The notes: generated by a model from the sequence alone, not told the origin. A DNA stretch of 64,000 bases from Citrobacter koseri (GCA_900446925.1 UAVY01000008.1:428876-492875), one strand, 5' to 3'; counted from the first letter of the stretch, positions 19,766 through 34,571 are shown. Translations and numbers: made by a program.

Positions 19766-21554
19766 ATGTTCAGCTCAATTCGCGCCCGTATTATTGCGGC
19801 GACAACGGGATGTCTGGTTGTCGCCCTCCTCCTTAACACGCTGATTAACCTTCAGGTAACGCGTCTCGATAACCGACAAGCGCAGCAGGATACGCTCATC
19901 AGTACCAGCGCCAGCCACAGTCTGGCGATTGCCGACTGGGTTAGCGGTAAAATGAATATGATTTCCTCGTTGCAGCAGGCGGCGCTTAACCGACGATCCG
20001 GTGCCGGTATTTCGTCAAATGGCGCTGGGCGGCGGCTTTACGAATATCTATGTCGGGTATGCCAGCAAAACAGCAAAATTCTCCGACCCGGCAGGCATAC
20101 CGCCAGATTTCGATCCGACGTCACGCCCCTGGTATCAACAGGTTGTCAGCGCTGACGCTGCCGTCGTTACGGCCCCCCTATGTTGATGCCGGAACCGGCA
20201 AGCTGGTGGTAACGTTCGCCGTTCCGGTGAAAGAGAATGGCGAACTGAAAGCGGTGGTCGCCGGTGATGTCGCGATGGATGCCGTCGTGGCGAATGTACA
20301 CGGTATTCAACCGACGCCCGCCAGCAGCGGTATGTTGCTCGACCAAAACGGAACGCTCATCGCCGCCAACGATCCGGCGCTGACGATGAAACCTTTCGCG
20401 CAGGTCGTCAGCGGCGTGGATTTCAATCAGGTAAAAAGCGGACACCCTGTTCAGGCGCCGATCGGCGAGAGTAGTAAAACGCTGCTGGCGACGCCGGTGC
20501 AAGGAACCCACTGGTGGCTGGTCGTGGCGTTAGACCGAAAAAGAGGCAACCTCCGGCATGCTGGCGCTGCTGAAGGCGTCCCACCCTGTCCCTGCTGCTG
20601 TTGGTTCTCGCGGGCGGCGCAGTGATGCACCTTCTGGTGGCTCGCCTGATGAAGCGTCTGTCCACGATCCGCGACGCGATGCATGCCATTGCCAACGGGA
20701 CGAACGATTTGTCTCAACGTTTGCCGGACAGCGGCACGGACGAGGTCGCGCAAATCGCCAGGGCGTTTAACGGTTTTAGCGATAAGCTGTCCGTGGTAAT
20801 GGTACAGCTACGCGATGCCAGCGCCTCGGTGAAAATGGCCGCGCAGGAGATTGCCGCCGGTAACCGCGACCTTTCAGGCCGTACCGAGCAGGCCGCCTCC
20901 AGCCTGCGTGAAACCGCCAGCGCCGTTGAGCAAATCACCGCATCGGTCGCCCAGTCCACGGAATCTGCCGCCGAAGCCAACGATCAGGCGCAAAAAGCCT
21001 CACAGGCCGCCACGCGCGGCGGCGACGTGGTCTCGCAGGCAATCACGACAATGCAATCCATTGAAGGGGCATCGGCGAAAATCGGCGATATCACCAGCGT
21101 GATCGACGGCATTGCGTTCCAGACCAATATTCTGGCGCTGAATGCTTCGGTCGAAGCCGCCCGGGCGGGAGAGCAAGGCCGCGGGTTTGCCGTTGTCGCG
21201 GGTGAAGTGCGCAACCTTGCCAGCCGCAGCGCGCAGGCGGCAAAAGAGATTAAATCGCTGATCGACTCCACAACCACCAGCGTCGCGACAGGTTCACGTT
21301 ATGTTCATCTGGCCGGAGAAAGTATGCAGGAGATCCTGTCCAGCATCGGCCATGTCTCCGGCATCATGCATGAAATCAGCATCGCCACCAGTGAGCAGAT
21401 GAAAGGCATTCAGGAAATAAATCACTCCGTGAACCACCTTGATCGCATGGTGCAACAGAACGCTGAACTGGTGGTGCAGTCTGCCGCCGCCGCAGGCGCC
21501 TTGCAGAGCCAGGCAGGCGAGCTGGCTGAAACTGCCGGGCATTTCCGAATTTAA
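19766..21554 (+). CDS. Methyl-accepting chemotaxis protein (four frameshifts)
   Basis: Transmembrane chemoreceptor. An N-terminal helix (residues about 7-28) is followed by a periplasmic dCache-type sensor (SRPWYQQVV, YVDAGTGKLVVTFAVPV), a second helix, a HAMP domain and a methyl-accepting signalling domain with the hairpin tip IAFQTNILALNASVEAARAG. Four one-base duplications (near 19988, 20175, 20538 and 20580) break the frame. Correcting them gives 594 residues. The C-terminus (ETAGHFRI) lacks the NWETF-type CheR/CheB-docking pentapeptide. The ligand is unknown; the SRPWYQ motif recalls receptors for amino acids and other small acids. It lies between ychN and chaC, which adjoin in E. coli. 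Confidence 0.88.
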
Positions 21555-21560
21555 TCTTAT

Positions 21561-21596
21561 AAGGGCGTGTTTTTGTCGAAAGTTACCACGCCCTTT
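21561..21596 (+). terminator. Hairpin after the chemoreceptor gene
   Basis: AAGGGCGTG pairs with CACGCCCTT around a 17-base loop, 7 bases after the stop codon. The T-tract is short (TTTC), so termination may be partial. Confidence 0.5.
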
Positions 21597-21646
21597 CAAT
21601 GATTTTCAGGCATTTTGTCATTTTTGTTTAATGGTTATGCCATTTT

Positions 21647-21660
21647 TTGATCAAAATCAG
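21647..21660 (+). promoter_or_regulatory. FNR/CRP-like site upstream of the DUF1883 gene
   Basis: TTGATCAAAATCAG matches TTGAT-N4-ATCAA at 9 of 10 positions. It lies 106 bases before the ATG at 21766. It is suggestive only. Confidence 0.35.
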
Positions 21661-21765
21661 CATCCGTGAGCTCACCCTTTGGTGTTATGCAGTGAGTGAA
21701 ATGTGAACAACATCACTCCAGCACTTCCGCAAGGGAGTACGTTGTTTTCAAGAACGGGGTGAAAA

Positions 21766-22011
21766 ATGGCATTAGTGAAAGCAAGTTTGAAATTGTTTGG
21801 TGGGGATACGGTGATAGTGCGTTGTTCTGAACGCTGCCACATCCATTTAATGAGCGAGAAAAAACACGTCAAAGACACGCAGACCGATATTTTAAGCGTG
21901 CAGAACCGTGATAATGCCTGGCTGACCGTACCGTACACCGGTGTCTGGAACGTGCTGATCGACAGCCACAGCCAGTCACTGGAACACTCCATCAGTTATA
22001 TCGCAGCCTGA
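21766..22011 (+). CDS. Small DUF1883-family protein
   Basis: 81 residues, intact, with the pattern of DUF1883 proteins: an N-terminal GGDTVIVRCSERCHIHLM and a C-terminal VPYTGVWNVLIDS, predicted as a compact beta-rich fold. No signal peptide or membrane segment is seen. The function is unknown. It converges on chaC (stop at 22042). The family call comes from motif memory and needs a profile search. Confidence 0.65.
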   Translation: MALVKASLKLFGGDTVIVRCSERCHIHLMSEKKHVKDTQTDILSVQNRDNAWLTVPYTGVWNVLIDSHSQSLEHSISYIAA

Positions 22012-22041
22012 TGTTTTTGCCCCTGGATTCAGGGGCAACGC

Positions 22042-22742
22042 TCAGGCAAATCCGGGGTTGAATCCCCTTTCCGGCTGATTCTCGCCTAACAAGCCTCTGA
22101 CTTTCGCCACCAGATCGTTCAGGCAATCGTCCCGCATCCCCAGTCTGGCAAGCTCCTGTTCCAGCGAGAACAGATATTGCGCGTTGGTGCCCAACGGCCC
22201 ACTGGCGGCAGCGATTCAGCCGGCGCGATAATCTGAGCGCGAGTATCCGACTCATACAGCGGGTGTCGCGGGTCCATAATAAACACCAGCGCATTGACCG
22301 TCCGGCCATCCATCCAGCGCCAGCTGGCACCAGGTGGGAAGATAGCAGCCGGTAATCATTTCCCGCTTCCACAGCAGCGTCAGCTCCCTGCTCCAGCGCG
22401 TTCTCCGGCAGTTTATAAGCCACGCCAGTAGTTCGCCCGCCCTCTTTCAGCGCCAGCATCCGTCCGGGCTGACACGCCGTCCCACGCCCTGCCGTCAGAC
22501 GCAGACAAAACGCCCGGTGCCAGCCGACCAGCGTACCGGTACAGGACTCGTCAAATTCTAACGCCGGATTCCACATCAACGATCCATAACCGAAGATCCA
22601 CACCGGCCCATTATCGGGCCTACAGGCAAGCGTCGCCGCCAGTGAAGCAGCCCGTTGTTCTGCTGACCAAAGTAGTGATTCTTTCAATAGCGCCAAACGC
22701 CGTTTTACAATCGGCATTCAGTAAAAAATCACGCGTTAACAC
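22042..22742 (-). CDS. chaC: Glutathione-specific gamma-glutamylcyclotransferase ChaC (five frameshifts)
   Basis: Cytosolic enzyme family that degrades glutathione to 5-oxoproline and Cys-Gly. It has the substrate-binding motif FGYGSLMW near the N-terminus and ends FNPGFA. The start is a GTG at 22742 with GGAGG upstream. Five one-base duplications (near 22691, 22386, 22309 and two near 22220) break it. Removing them gives 231 residues, exactly the E. coli ChaC length, which supports sequence error over decay. Confidence 0.9.
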
Positions 22743-22910
22743 CTTACACCTCCGCCACTGCAAACTTCCCTGCAACACTTTTTTGACGCCTTCCGGGCAT
22801 TTTAACTGCTCATTTTGAAACCACTAACAGGACAATATGCAATTCAATCGCCGCTTGCAAGGCAACAGACGCTCAACGCGCATCATTTGCCTGGTCTGGT
22901 ATGAAGACGA

Positions 22911-23141
22911 TCAGCGCTTTTTATGCCACTTATCATCGTCCCCTTTTTGGTAATCATTTTTGACGGCAGCCCAGGCAACCTTATGCGCGGTCTCCTCCCG
23001 GCTGGCGTCGTCACGTCTGTCCGCTTTATCTTTATATTGTTCCCAGGCGCTATTAAACGCCTCCTTATAGATATCCTGCGCGTGCGCAGGCAGCACATTC
23101 TGAACGCTTTCCGGCAAATCGCTTTTCGTTTTATAAGGCAT
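22911..23141 (-). CDS. chaB: ChaB family protein
   Basis: 76 residues, intact and almost identical to E. coli ChaB (MPYKTKSDLPESVQNVLP). It is named as a putative regulator of the ChaA cation antiporter, though its role is not established. It lies between chaC and the divergent chaA, the E. coli arrangement. Confidence 0.95.
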   Translation of the reverse strand: MPYKTKSDLPESVQNVLPAHAQDIYKEAFNSAWEQYKDKADRRDDASREETAHKVAWAAVKNDYQKGDDDKWHKKR

Positions 23142-23412
23142 TGCTGACTCCTCTTTTTGCTGTAAACCTTTAGTGTGGTCAACAATGTTTTGTCTCGCCA
23201 GTCGGGTGCTATTTTACTTTTTATTTGTCACTAACCCACTGTTATTCATATACTCTCTAAACAAGACGTACTTTTTTATTCACTCTGCGGGGAAAAATAG
23301 CCCATGCCGTAAAATTACGTAAAAACACAATGATGAAGCCGCGATTTCTGTTATTTTTTACAATCTTTAATACATTTATAATTAAAAACACCTGCGGAGA
23401 TGGAGAATCATA

Positions 23413-24514
23413 ATGACACACGCACATGAGGCGGTGAAAACCCGCCACAAGGAGACCTCGCTTATTTTCCCGGTTCTGGCACTGGTGGTGCTGTTCTTAT
23501 GGGGAAGCAGTCAGTCACTACCAGTGGTCATCGGTATTAATATACTTGCCCTTATTGGTATTTTAAGCAGCGCTTTCAGCGTTGTCCGCCATGCGGATGT
23601 ATTAGCGCACCGACTCGGCGAACCCTACGGTTCCCTGATCTTAAGTCTTTCTGTCGTTATTCTGGAAGTGAGTTTAATTTCCGCATTGATGGCCACCGGC
23701 GACGCCGCGCCAACGCTGATGCGCGACACGCTCTATTCAATCATCATGATTGTAACTGGCGGACTGGTCGGTTTTTCTCTGCTGCTTGGCGGTCGTAAAT
23801 TCGCCACGCAATATATGAACCTGTTTGGCATTAAACAGTATTTAATTGCCCTGTTTCCGCTGGCGATTATCGTGCTGGTCTTCCCTATGGCGCTGCCAGG
23901 GGCGAATTTTACTACGGCTCAGGCGCTGTTAGTGGCGCTTATTTCCGCCGCGATGTACGGCGTTTTCCTGCTGATTCAGACGAAAACGCACCAGAGTTTA
24001 TTCGTTTACGAGCATGAAGATGAAAGTGATGACGATGACCCGCACCACGGTAAACCGTCCGCGCACAGCAACATCTGGCACGCTGTATGGCTGATCGTAC
24101 ATCTGATTGCCGTTATCGCCGTGACGAAAATGAACGCCAATCCCGCTGGAGACACTGTTAACCGAACTGAATGCGCCAGTGGCATTTACCGGTTTCCTCG
24201 TGGCCTTGCTGATCCTCTCCCCTGAAGGGCTGGGCGCGCTGAAAGCGGTGTTGAATAACCAGGTACAGCGAGCCATGAACCTGTTCTTTGGTTCGGTACT
24301 GGCAACCATCTCCCTGACCGTACCGGTGGTGACGCTGATTGCATGGGCTACCGGAAATGACCTGCTCTTCGGTTTGGGCGCCCCGGAGATGGTGGTAATG
24401 GTGGCCTCGCTGGTGCTGTGCCACATTTCTTTCTCGACCGGGCGAACCAATGTGTTGAACGGCGCGGCGCATCTGGCTCTGTTTATCGCTTACCTGATGA
24501 CCATTTTTGCCTGA
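23413..24514 (+). CDS. chaA: Sodium(potassium, calcium)/proton antiporter ChaA (one frameshift)
   Basis: Inner-membrane antiporter of the CaCA superfamily. It has repeated helices with the acidic motif GEPYGSLILSLSVVILE and a central cytoplasmic acidic run (HEDESDDDDPHH). One extra C near 24146 (AATCCCGC for AATCCGC) stops the first frame. The second resumes at AFTGFLVALLILSPEGL. Corrected length is 366 residues, the E. coli value. It is divergent from chaB. Confidence 0.95.
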
Positions 24515-24518
24515 CGGA

Positions 24519-24556
24519 CAAAAAAGCCCGGTAGCGTTTACGCTTTCCGGGCTTAC
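24519..24556. terminator. Bidirectional terminator between chaA and kdsA
   Basis: AAGCCCGG at 24524-24531 pairs with CCGGGCTT at 24547-24554, with a run of A before it. It follows the chaA stop and faces the kdsA stop, so it can serve both converging genes. Confidence 0.7.
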
Positions 24557-24570
24557 GAAACCGCGTTTAT

Positions 24571-24606
24571 TGTAGGCCGGATACGGCGTCAGACGCCCTC
24601 CGGCAC
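24571..24606. repeat. REP (palindromic unit) element
   Basis: TGTAGGCCGGATACGGCGT followed by a short loop and ACGCCCTCCGGCA is a typical enterobacterial REP palindrome with one imperfect arm. It lies between chaA and kdsA. Confidence 0.75.
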
Positions 24607-24619
24607 ACATCATCCCCGC

Positions 24620-25483
<864 letters not shown>

Positions 25484-25509
25484 TTAACCATGGGTAAAAT
25501 GTCGATTAA

Positions 25510-26319
25510 TTAATGCAAAACAATTTGCTTGTGCGCAATGGTATTAATCTGCGCACGAATCATTTCGCTGATCGGGTCTTCTGGACACTGTTCAACAAAA
25601 TAACTTAAATCCGTCAACGCAACATGTTCACACTCCAGTTGCGCATAAATCAGCCCCCGGTCGCGGATCTCGTAAGGGTCTTCCGGGTTAAATTGCAGTA
25701 ACGCTTCGCTGGCGCGCAACGCCAGTTCCATTTGCCGCTCTTCCATCAAGGAAGATTTCAGCGTATCCAGCAATTTGCGAATGACCTCAGCGTTATCCGC
25801 CTCATCCAGATCTTCGTTAAACAGTTCAGCGACCGGGCTAATATTGCCCTTCAGCCAGACTTCCAGCGTATGCTCATCGAGCGTTTCGCCGTTAAATGGG
25901 TTGATCAGCCACATTTCCCCCTCCAGCGATTCAATACGCAGAATCAACTGGGTCGGGAAAATGACCGGCACCAGTGGGAGACCCAGCCGGTGAGCCAGCC
26001 ACAATAAGATTGCGCCTAACGATACCGCGCTCCCCTGGCGGTTTTTCAGAACCTGATCGAGCCACAATGCATCAGAAAGACGGTAGACGCCGTGGGTATC
26101 TCTGAACCCCCACTCGCCATAAAAAAGTGCCAGCAATTTTTCCAGTTGCTCATCCTGAGACAGGAGCTGGCTAATTTCTTCATGCGCCAGACTGGCCAGA
26201 CGTTCCAGTTCGTCATAGACCGCTTGCGTCGGAAAATCCAGGCGGATCGATTCCGATGCCAGGATCATCCCATCGCACAGTGGCGCTTTATTAAATTCGA
26301 AATCAGCTAACGACCTCAT
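25510..26319 (-). CDS. sirB1: SirB1 family protein (transglutaminase-like/TPR)
   Basis: 269 residues, intact. E. coli calls it ychA or sirB1. It has a transglutaminase-like core (GSAVSLGAILLWLAHRLGLP) followed by a TPR-like C-terminal helical part (RQMELALRASEALLQFNPEDP). The biochemical role is unknown. It adjoins sirB2 with a 3-base gap. Confidence 0.92.
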   Translation of the reverse strand: MRSLADFEFNKAPLCDGMILASESIRLDFPTQAVYDELERLASLAHEEISQLLSQDEQLEKLLALFYGEWGFRDTHGVYRLSDALWLDQVLKNRQGSAVSLGAILLWLAHRLGLPLVPVIFPTQLILRIESLEGEMWLINPFNGETLDEHTLEVWLKGNISPVAELFNEDLDEADNAEVIRKLLDTLKSSLMEERQMELALRASEALLQFNPEDPYEIRDRGLIYAQLECEHVALTDLSYFVEQCPEDPISEMIRAQINTIAHKQIVLH

Positions 26320-26322
26320 GAC

Positions 26323-26715
26323 TTACCCCAGTAACGGTATTTTTGTGGTGGCGAGTTTAATGATGATGTACAGCACCACCAGCGCCAGCGGGAAGGCGAT
26401 AACGCGCGCCTGCTGACTGCGCGCCTGACGATAATCAAGCGCAATAAAACCCAAAACGATGTAGATGATAACGCCAAACAACTTCTCAGTCAGCCATGTC
26501 CCCTGTTCGGTGAATGGCAGGATGTGCGTTTTTATGATCAACCCCGCTCCGCTAAGCAGCAAAACGGTGTCAATAATCGGCGGGACAACCCGCGTCCAGC
26601 GTGCGGATGCCAGCGCATGGCGGGTATAGCGCCACCAGAAACGCAGCACGAACAGGCTAACGGAAAGCGTAACGCTGGTCAGATGGACGCCCAGCAGCAG
26701 CGTAAATGTATTCAT
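26323..26715 (-). CDS. sirB2: SirB2 family membrane protein
   Basis: 130 residues, intact, with four predicted membrane helices. Its function is unknown in E. coli (ychQ). It overlaps prmC by 4 bases (ATGA), so it is translationally coupled. Confidence 0.92.
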   Translation of the reverse strand: MNTFTLLLGVHLTSVTLSVSLFVLRFWWRYTRHALASARWTRVVPPIIDTVLLLSGAGLIIKTHILPFTEQGTWLTEKLFGVIIYIVLGFIALDYRQARSQQARVIAFPLALVVLYIIIKLATTKIPLLG

Positions 26716-27545
26716 GGCGCGATCCGCCCAAGCGTGATTCGTTCGTTGTCGCCATAATCACGGCAGGTCTCAACCTGAACGTACCCTGCCTGCGCCAACG
26801 CGGTTCTGACCGCCACTCCTTGCTGCCAGCCGTGCTCCAGCAACAGATACCCCCCCGGCGCCAGCGCATGGCGCGCCTGCGCGATAATGTGCGTGATATC
26901 CGCCATGCCGTTATCGTCTGCGACCAGCGCCGACAGCGGTTCAAAACGCACATCGCCCTGTGCGAGATGGGGGTCATGCGCATCAATATATGGAGGGTTG
27001 CTGACGATCATGTCAAATTGCTGCCCCGGCAACGCCGCGAACCAGTCGCTTTGCAGTATGCGAACATTGTGAATCGCCAGATGTTGTGCATTACGGCCAG
27101 CCAGCGCCACGGCGTCCGGCATACGGTCTACCGCCGTGACCTCGCAGTCCGGTCGCTCTGTCGCCAGCGCCAGCGCAATCGCGCCGGTTCCGGTGCCGAG
27201 GTCGAGAATCCGACACGGCGAATCAGGCAGACGTGCCAGCGCCTGTTCGACCAGACATTCGGTGTCCGGGCGCGGAATCAGCGTGGCGGGCGAGACAAAC
27301 AGCGGCAGTGACCAGAACTCGCGCATGCCAGTCAGGTGTGCGACCGGTTCGCCGCGCTGACGACGCGCCAGCAACTGCGCCAGTTGCTCACGCTGCGTGT
27401 CGGTCAGCGCCGTTTCGCCAAATGCCAGAATAAAGGTGCGCGCCTTACCGGTAACGTGGCCCAGCAAAATCTCGGCATCACGTCGGGGGCTTTCACTCTC
27501 CTGTAAGCGGCTTATCGCCTCACGCAACCAGTGCTGGTAATCCAT
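26712..27545 (-). CDS. prmC: Release factor glutamine methyltransferase PrmC
   Basis: SAM-dependent enzyme methylating the glutamine of the GGQ motif in release factors. 277 residues, intact, with the SAM site (LDLGTGTGAIALALA) and catalytic NPPY (MIVSNPPYID). It abuts prfA, its substrate gene (start and stop share a base). Confidence 0.97.
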   Translation of the reverse strand: MDYQHWLREAISRLQESESPRRDAEILLGHVTGKARTFILAFGETALTDTQREQLAQLLARRQRGEPVAHLTGMREFWSLPLFVSPATLIPRPDTECLVEQALARLPDSPCRILDLGTGTGAIALALATERPDCEVTAVDRMPDAVALAGRNAQHLAIHNVRILQSDWFAALPGQQFDMIVSNPPYIDAHDPHLAQGDVRFEPLSALVADDNGMADITHIIAQARHALAPGGYLLLEHGWQQGVAVRTALAQAGYVQVETCRDYGDNERITLGRIAP

Positions 27546-28627
27546 TATTCCTGCTCGGACAACGCCGCCAGTTGGTCGGCCTGATGTTCCTGAACAATCG
27601 GCTCAATGAGCATGTCCAGTTTCCCCTCCATCGCCTCATCCAGACGGTAGAGGGTCAGGTTAATACGATGATCCGTCACGCGACCCTGCGGGAAGTTATA
27701 GGTACGGTTGCGATCGCTGCGGTCGCCGCTGCCTAACAGGTTACGCCGGGTTGAGGCTTCAGCCTGCTGACGCTTCGCCGTTTCTGCGGCATGAATGCGC
27801 GCCCCAAGCACCGACAGCGCCTTCGCTTTGTTTTTATGCTGTGAACGTTCGTCCTGGCACTCCACCACGATACCGGTCGGTAAGTGCGTAATACGAATTG
27901 CGGAGTCGGTGGTGTTAACGTGCTGACCGCCCGCGCCCGAAGAGCGGAAGGTGTCGATACGTAAATCAGCCGGGTTAATATCCGGCAGCTCGGCCTCCGG
28001 CAGTTCCGGCATAACGGCGACGGTACAGGCGGACGTGTGGATACGCCCCTGCGATTCGGTCGCCGGAACGCGCTGAACGCGATGGCCGCCGGACTCAAAC
28101 TTGAGTCGCCCGTAAACGCCATCGCCGCTGATTTTGGCGATGATCTCTTTATAGCCGCCATGCTCGCCTTCACTGGCGCTCATGATCTCTACCCGCCAGC
28201 GACGCGCTTCCGCGTAACGGCTGTACATGCGGAACAGATCGCCTGCGAACAGCGCGGCTTCATCGCCGCCCGTTCCGGCGCGCACTTCGAGGAAAGCGTT
28301 ACGTTCGTCATCGGGATCTTTTGGCAGCAGCAGAACCTGCAACTGTTGCTCCAGTTGTTCACCTTTTTCTTTGGCTTCGCGCAGTTCATCCTGCGCCATC
28401 TCGCGCATTTCAGGATCGTCGAGCATCATCTGTGCCGTTTCGATATCATCCTGAACCTGTTGCCAGTCCGTAAAACAGCGAGAAACATCGCTTAATTGCG
28501 CATACTCACGCGACAGCGCGCGAAAGCGTTCCTGGTCTGCGATGGTTCCCGCATCACCCAACAGCGCCTGAACTTCTTCATGGCGTTCGTGCAGGGCTTC
28601 CAGTTTGGCAACGATAGAAGGCTTCAT
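27545..28627 (-). CDS. prfA: Peptide chain release factor 1
   Basis: Recognises UAA and UAG stop codons. 360 residues, intact, with the anticodon-like PAT motif ([10 protein letters not shown]) and the catalytic GGQ ([14 protein letters not shown]). It is followed by prmC, which modifies the GGQ glutamine, and preceded by hemA. Confidence 0.98.
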   Translation of the reverse strand: MKPSIVAKLEALHERHEEVQALLGDAGTIADQERFRALSREYAQLSDVSRCFTDWQQVQDDIETAQMMLDDPEMREMAQDELREAKEKGEQLEQQLQVLLLPKDPDDERNAFLEVRAGTGGDEAALFAGDLFRMYSRYAEARRWRVEIMSASEGEHGGYKEIIAKISGDGVYGRLKFESGGHRVQRVPATESQGRIHTSACTVAVMPELPEAELPDINPADLRIDTFRSSGAGGQHVNTTDSAIRITHLPTGIVVECQDERSQHKNKAKALSVLGARIHAAETAKRQQAEASTRRNLLGSGDRSDRNRTYNFPQGRVTDHRINLTLYRLDEAMEGKLDMLIEPIVQEHQADQLAALSEQE

Positions 28628-28667
28628 AGGCGTAAATGCACCCTGTAAAAAATAGATTGGTGTGCTG

Positions 28668-29924
28668 CTACTCCAGCCCGAGGCTGTCGCGCAGAATATT
28701 CAGGCGTTCGTCATCCCCGTCACGGGCGGCCTGTTGAAGAGATTTAGTTGGCGCATGGATCAGGCGGTTGGTCAGTTTCCATGCCAGATCCTGCAAAATG
28801 GCTTGCGCGTCGCCGCCCTGTTCAAGGGCTGCCAGCGCTTTAACTGTCAGTTCATCGCGTACATGCTCTGATTGACTACGGTATTCGCGGATGGTCTCGC
28901 TGGCGCTTTGCGAGCGCAGCCAGGCCATAAATTCGCTGGCTTCCTGCGCGACAATCGTTTCGGCCTCCACTGCCGCCGCTTTACGCTGCGCCAGGTTATG
29001 CGAAATGATGCTTTGCAGGTCATCAACGCTGTACAGATAGGCATTCGCCAGTTTCCCGACTTCCGGCTCCACGTCGCGCGGCACGGCAATGTCCACCAAC
29101 AGCATCGGCTGGTTACGACGGCTTTTTAACGCGCGCTCCACCATCCCTTTGCCGATAATCGGCAGCGGACTGGCGGTTGAGCTGATAATAATATCGGCTT
29201 CCCGCAGACGTTCGTCGATGTCGCTCAACGAAATAACCTCAGCTCCCACTTCATCCGCCAGCACTTGCGCGCGTTCGCGGGTGCGGTTGGCGATGATCAT
29301 TTTCTGTACTTTATGTTCACGCAGATGGCGCGCGACCAGTTCAATGGTTTCACCCGCCCCGACCAGCAACACCGTCACCGTGGAGAGGGATTCGAAAATC
29401 TGACGCGCCAGCGTACAGGCGGCAAAAGCAACGGACACGGCGCTGGCGCCGATGTCTGTTTCGGTGCGTACGCGTTTGGCGACGGAAAACGATTTCTGGA
29501 ACATGCGTTCCAGCGCGCTGGCATGCAGATGACCTTTTTGCGAATCCGCAAACGCTTTTTTCACCTGACCGAGAATTTGCGGTTCGCCCAGCACCAGCGA
29601 GTCCAGCCCGCTGGCGACGCGCATCAGGTGGCTGACGGCGTCGTTATCCTGGTGCCAGTAGAGGCTATTGCGCAGGTCGTCTTCATTGAGATTATGGTAA
29701 TCACATAACCAACGAATCAGCGCCTCTTGCAGGTTATCCTGTTCTTCAACGCTGAGGTACAGCTCCGTACGGTTGCACGTCGACAACACCACGCCGCCCT
29801 GCACCATCGGCTGCGCAAGCAGGCTGTCCAACGCCTGATCGAGCGTATCTGGCGAAAACGTTACGCGTTCTCGCAGCGATACAGGTGCCGTTTTATGGTT
29901 AATACCGAGCGCTAAAAGGGTCAT
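28668..29924 (-). CDS. hemA: Glutamyl-tRNA reductase HemA
   Basis: First committed enzyme of tetrapyrrole synthesis, making glutamate-1-semialdehyde from Glu-tRNA. 418 residues, intact, with the nucleophile Cys in STCNRTELY and the NADPH site [11 protein letters not shown]. It supplies siroheme and haem precursors that nasB and any cytochromes here would need. It is divergent from lolB across a 262-base gap that should hold both promoters. Confidence 0.98.
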   Translation of the reverse strand: MTLLALGINHKTAPVSLRERVTFSPDTLDQALDSLLAQPMVQGGVVLSTCNRTELYLSVEEQDNLQEALIRWLCDYHNLNEDDLRNSLYWHQDNDAVSHLMRVASGLDSLVLGEPQILGQVKKAFADSQKGHLHASALERMFQKSFSVAKRVRTETDIGASAVSVAFAACTLARQIFESLSTVTVLLVGAGETIELVARHLREHKVQKMIIANRTRERAQVLADEVGAEVISLSDIDERLREADIIISSTASPLPIIGKGMVERALKSRRNQPMLLVDIAVPRDVEPEVGKLANAYLYSVDDLQSIISHNLAQRKAAAVEAETIVAQEASEFMAWLRSQSASETIREYRSQSEHVRDELTVKALAALEQGGDAQAILQDLAWKLTNRLIHAPTKSLQQAARDGDDERLNILRDSLGLE

Positions 29925-30045
29925 GTGTGCGGGAATAGTACCAGCGTTGATAAGGTTAGACTGGGTGCATCATACAGGATGCTCGTGGTCAATAAAAGAG
30001 ACAGCCTCCTTTTGGAGTAATAGCTTACTGTTTAAATTAAGATAA

Positions 30046-31658
<1,613 letters not shown>

Positions 31659-31682
31659 GCCGGGCAAGCTGAGTTTCGGTGA

Positions 31683-32768
<1,086 letters not shown>

Positions 32769-32773
32769 TAAAA

Positions 32774-32797
32774 AACCCGCTGCGGCGGGTTTTTTTG
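32774..32797 (+). terminator. Rho-independent terminator of prs
   Basis: AACCCGC, a TGCG loop and GCGGGTT, followed by a T-run, lie 16 bases after the prs stop codon. Confidence 0.9.
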
Positions 32798-32882
32798 TCT
32801 GTAACTCTTATTTGTATGACCAATGCCTCCTTCACCCTGCCATTTAGTTGACAGATGATGCGCTCATGGATGAAACATTATT

Positions 32883-34564
32883 GTGAACAGAATATTTTCC
32901 TCACATGTGATGCCTTTCCGCGCCCTCATCGACGCTTGCTGGAAAGAAAAATATACCGCCTCACGGTTCACCCGTGATGTGATTGCCGGGGTAACCGTCG
33001 GGATCATCGCTATCCCGCTGGCGATGGCGCTGGCAATTGGCAGTGGGTGTTGCACCGCAGTACGGTCTTTATACGTCCGCTGTGGCGGGGATTGTTATTG
33101 CCTTAACCGGCGGGTCGCGCTTCAGCGTCTCCGGCCCGACCGCCGCATTTGTCGTTATTCTCTACCCGGTATCGCAACAATTCGGGCTGGCAGGTCTGCT
33201 GGTCGCCACCCTCATGTCCGGGGTGTTCCTGATCCTCTTCGGCCTCGCGCGTTTTGGCCGCCTGATCGAATACATTCCCGTATCGGTCACGTTAGGTTTT
33301 ACATCAGGGATCGGCATCACCATCGGGACAATGCAGATTAAAGATTTTCTCGGTCTGCAAATGGCCCATGTGCCGGAGCATTACCTACAAAAAGTCGGGG
33401 CGCTGGTTATGGCGTTGCCGACCATTAATCCGGGCGATGCTGCTATTGGCGTGGTGACGCTCGGTATGCTGATTTTCTGGCCGCGTCTGGGGATTCGTCT
33501 GCCGGGCCATCTTCCGGCGCTGCTGGCGGGCTGCGCCGTTATGGCCGTGGTTAATCTGCTGGGTGGCCATGTGGCGACGATTGGTTCACAGTTCCACTAT
33601 GTGCTGGCCGATGGTTCGCAGGGCAACGGCATTCCTCAGCTGCTGCCGCAGCTGGTGCTGCCGTGGAATCTCCCGGATTCAGATTTCACGCTAAGCTGGG
33701 ATTCATTGCGGGCGTTATTGCCAGCCGCTTTCTCGATGGCGATGCTGGGGGCGATTGAATCCCTGCTGTGCGCGGTCGTGCTCGACGGCATGACGGGCAC
33801 CAAACACAAAGCAAACAGCGAACTGATCGGCCAGGGGCTGGGGAATATCGTGGCGCCGTTCTTTGGCGGGATCACCGCGACGGCGGCGATCGGCCCGTTC
33901 TGCGGCAAACGTGCGCGCAGGCGCGACCTCGCCCATTTCCGCCGTTATCCACGCAATTCTGGTCATCCTCGCCCTCCTCGCGTTGGCTCCCCTGTTGTCA
34001 TGGCTGCCGCTTTCCGCCATGGCCGCGCTGCTGCTGATGGTTGCGTGGAACATGAGTGAAGCCCACAAGGTGGTCGATTTACTGCGACATGCGCCCAAAG
34101 ATGACATCATCGTGATGATGATGTGTATGTCGCTGACGGTGCTCTTCGATATGGTGATTGCGATCAGCGTCGGGATTGTCCTGGCTTCCCTGCTGTTTAT
34201 GCGCCGTATTGCCCGTATGACGCGCCTCGCGGCGGTAAACATCACGGTTCCCGATGATGTGCTGGTATTACGCGTTATCGGGCCGCTCTTTTTCGCCGCC
34301 GCGGAAGGGTTATTTACCGACCTCGAATCACGCATTGAGGGTAAACGCATTGTGGTGCTGAAGTGGGACGCCGTTCCGGTACTGGATGCCGGTGGTCTGG
34401 ACGCCTTCCAGCGCTTTGTGAAGCGTTTGCCGGAAGGTTGTGAACTGCGCGTCAGTAACGTGGAATTCCAGCCGCTGCGTACCATGGCCCGCGCCGGTAT
34501 CAAACCCATTCCGGGTCGTCTGGCATTCTTCCCGAACAAAGATGCCGCGCTGGCGGATATCTAA
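32883..34564 (+). CDS. dauA: C4-dicarboxylate transporter DauA (two frameshifts)
   Basis: SulP/SLC26-family inner-membrane transporter (formerly YchM) that imports succinate and other dicarboxylates aerobically. It starts at a GTG at 32883. The membrane domain includes the SulP motif [12 protein letters not shown], and a C-terminal STAS domain contains [11 protein letters not shown]. Extra G residues near 33045 (AGTGGGTG) and 33891 (ATCGGCCC) break the frame. Correction gives 559 residues, the E. coli length. Confidence 0.95.
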
Positions 34565-34571
34565 TCCCGAC

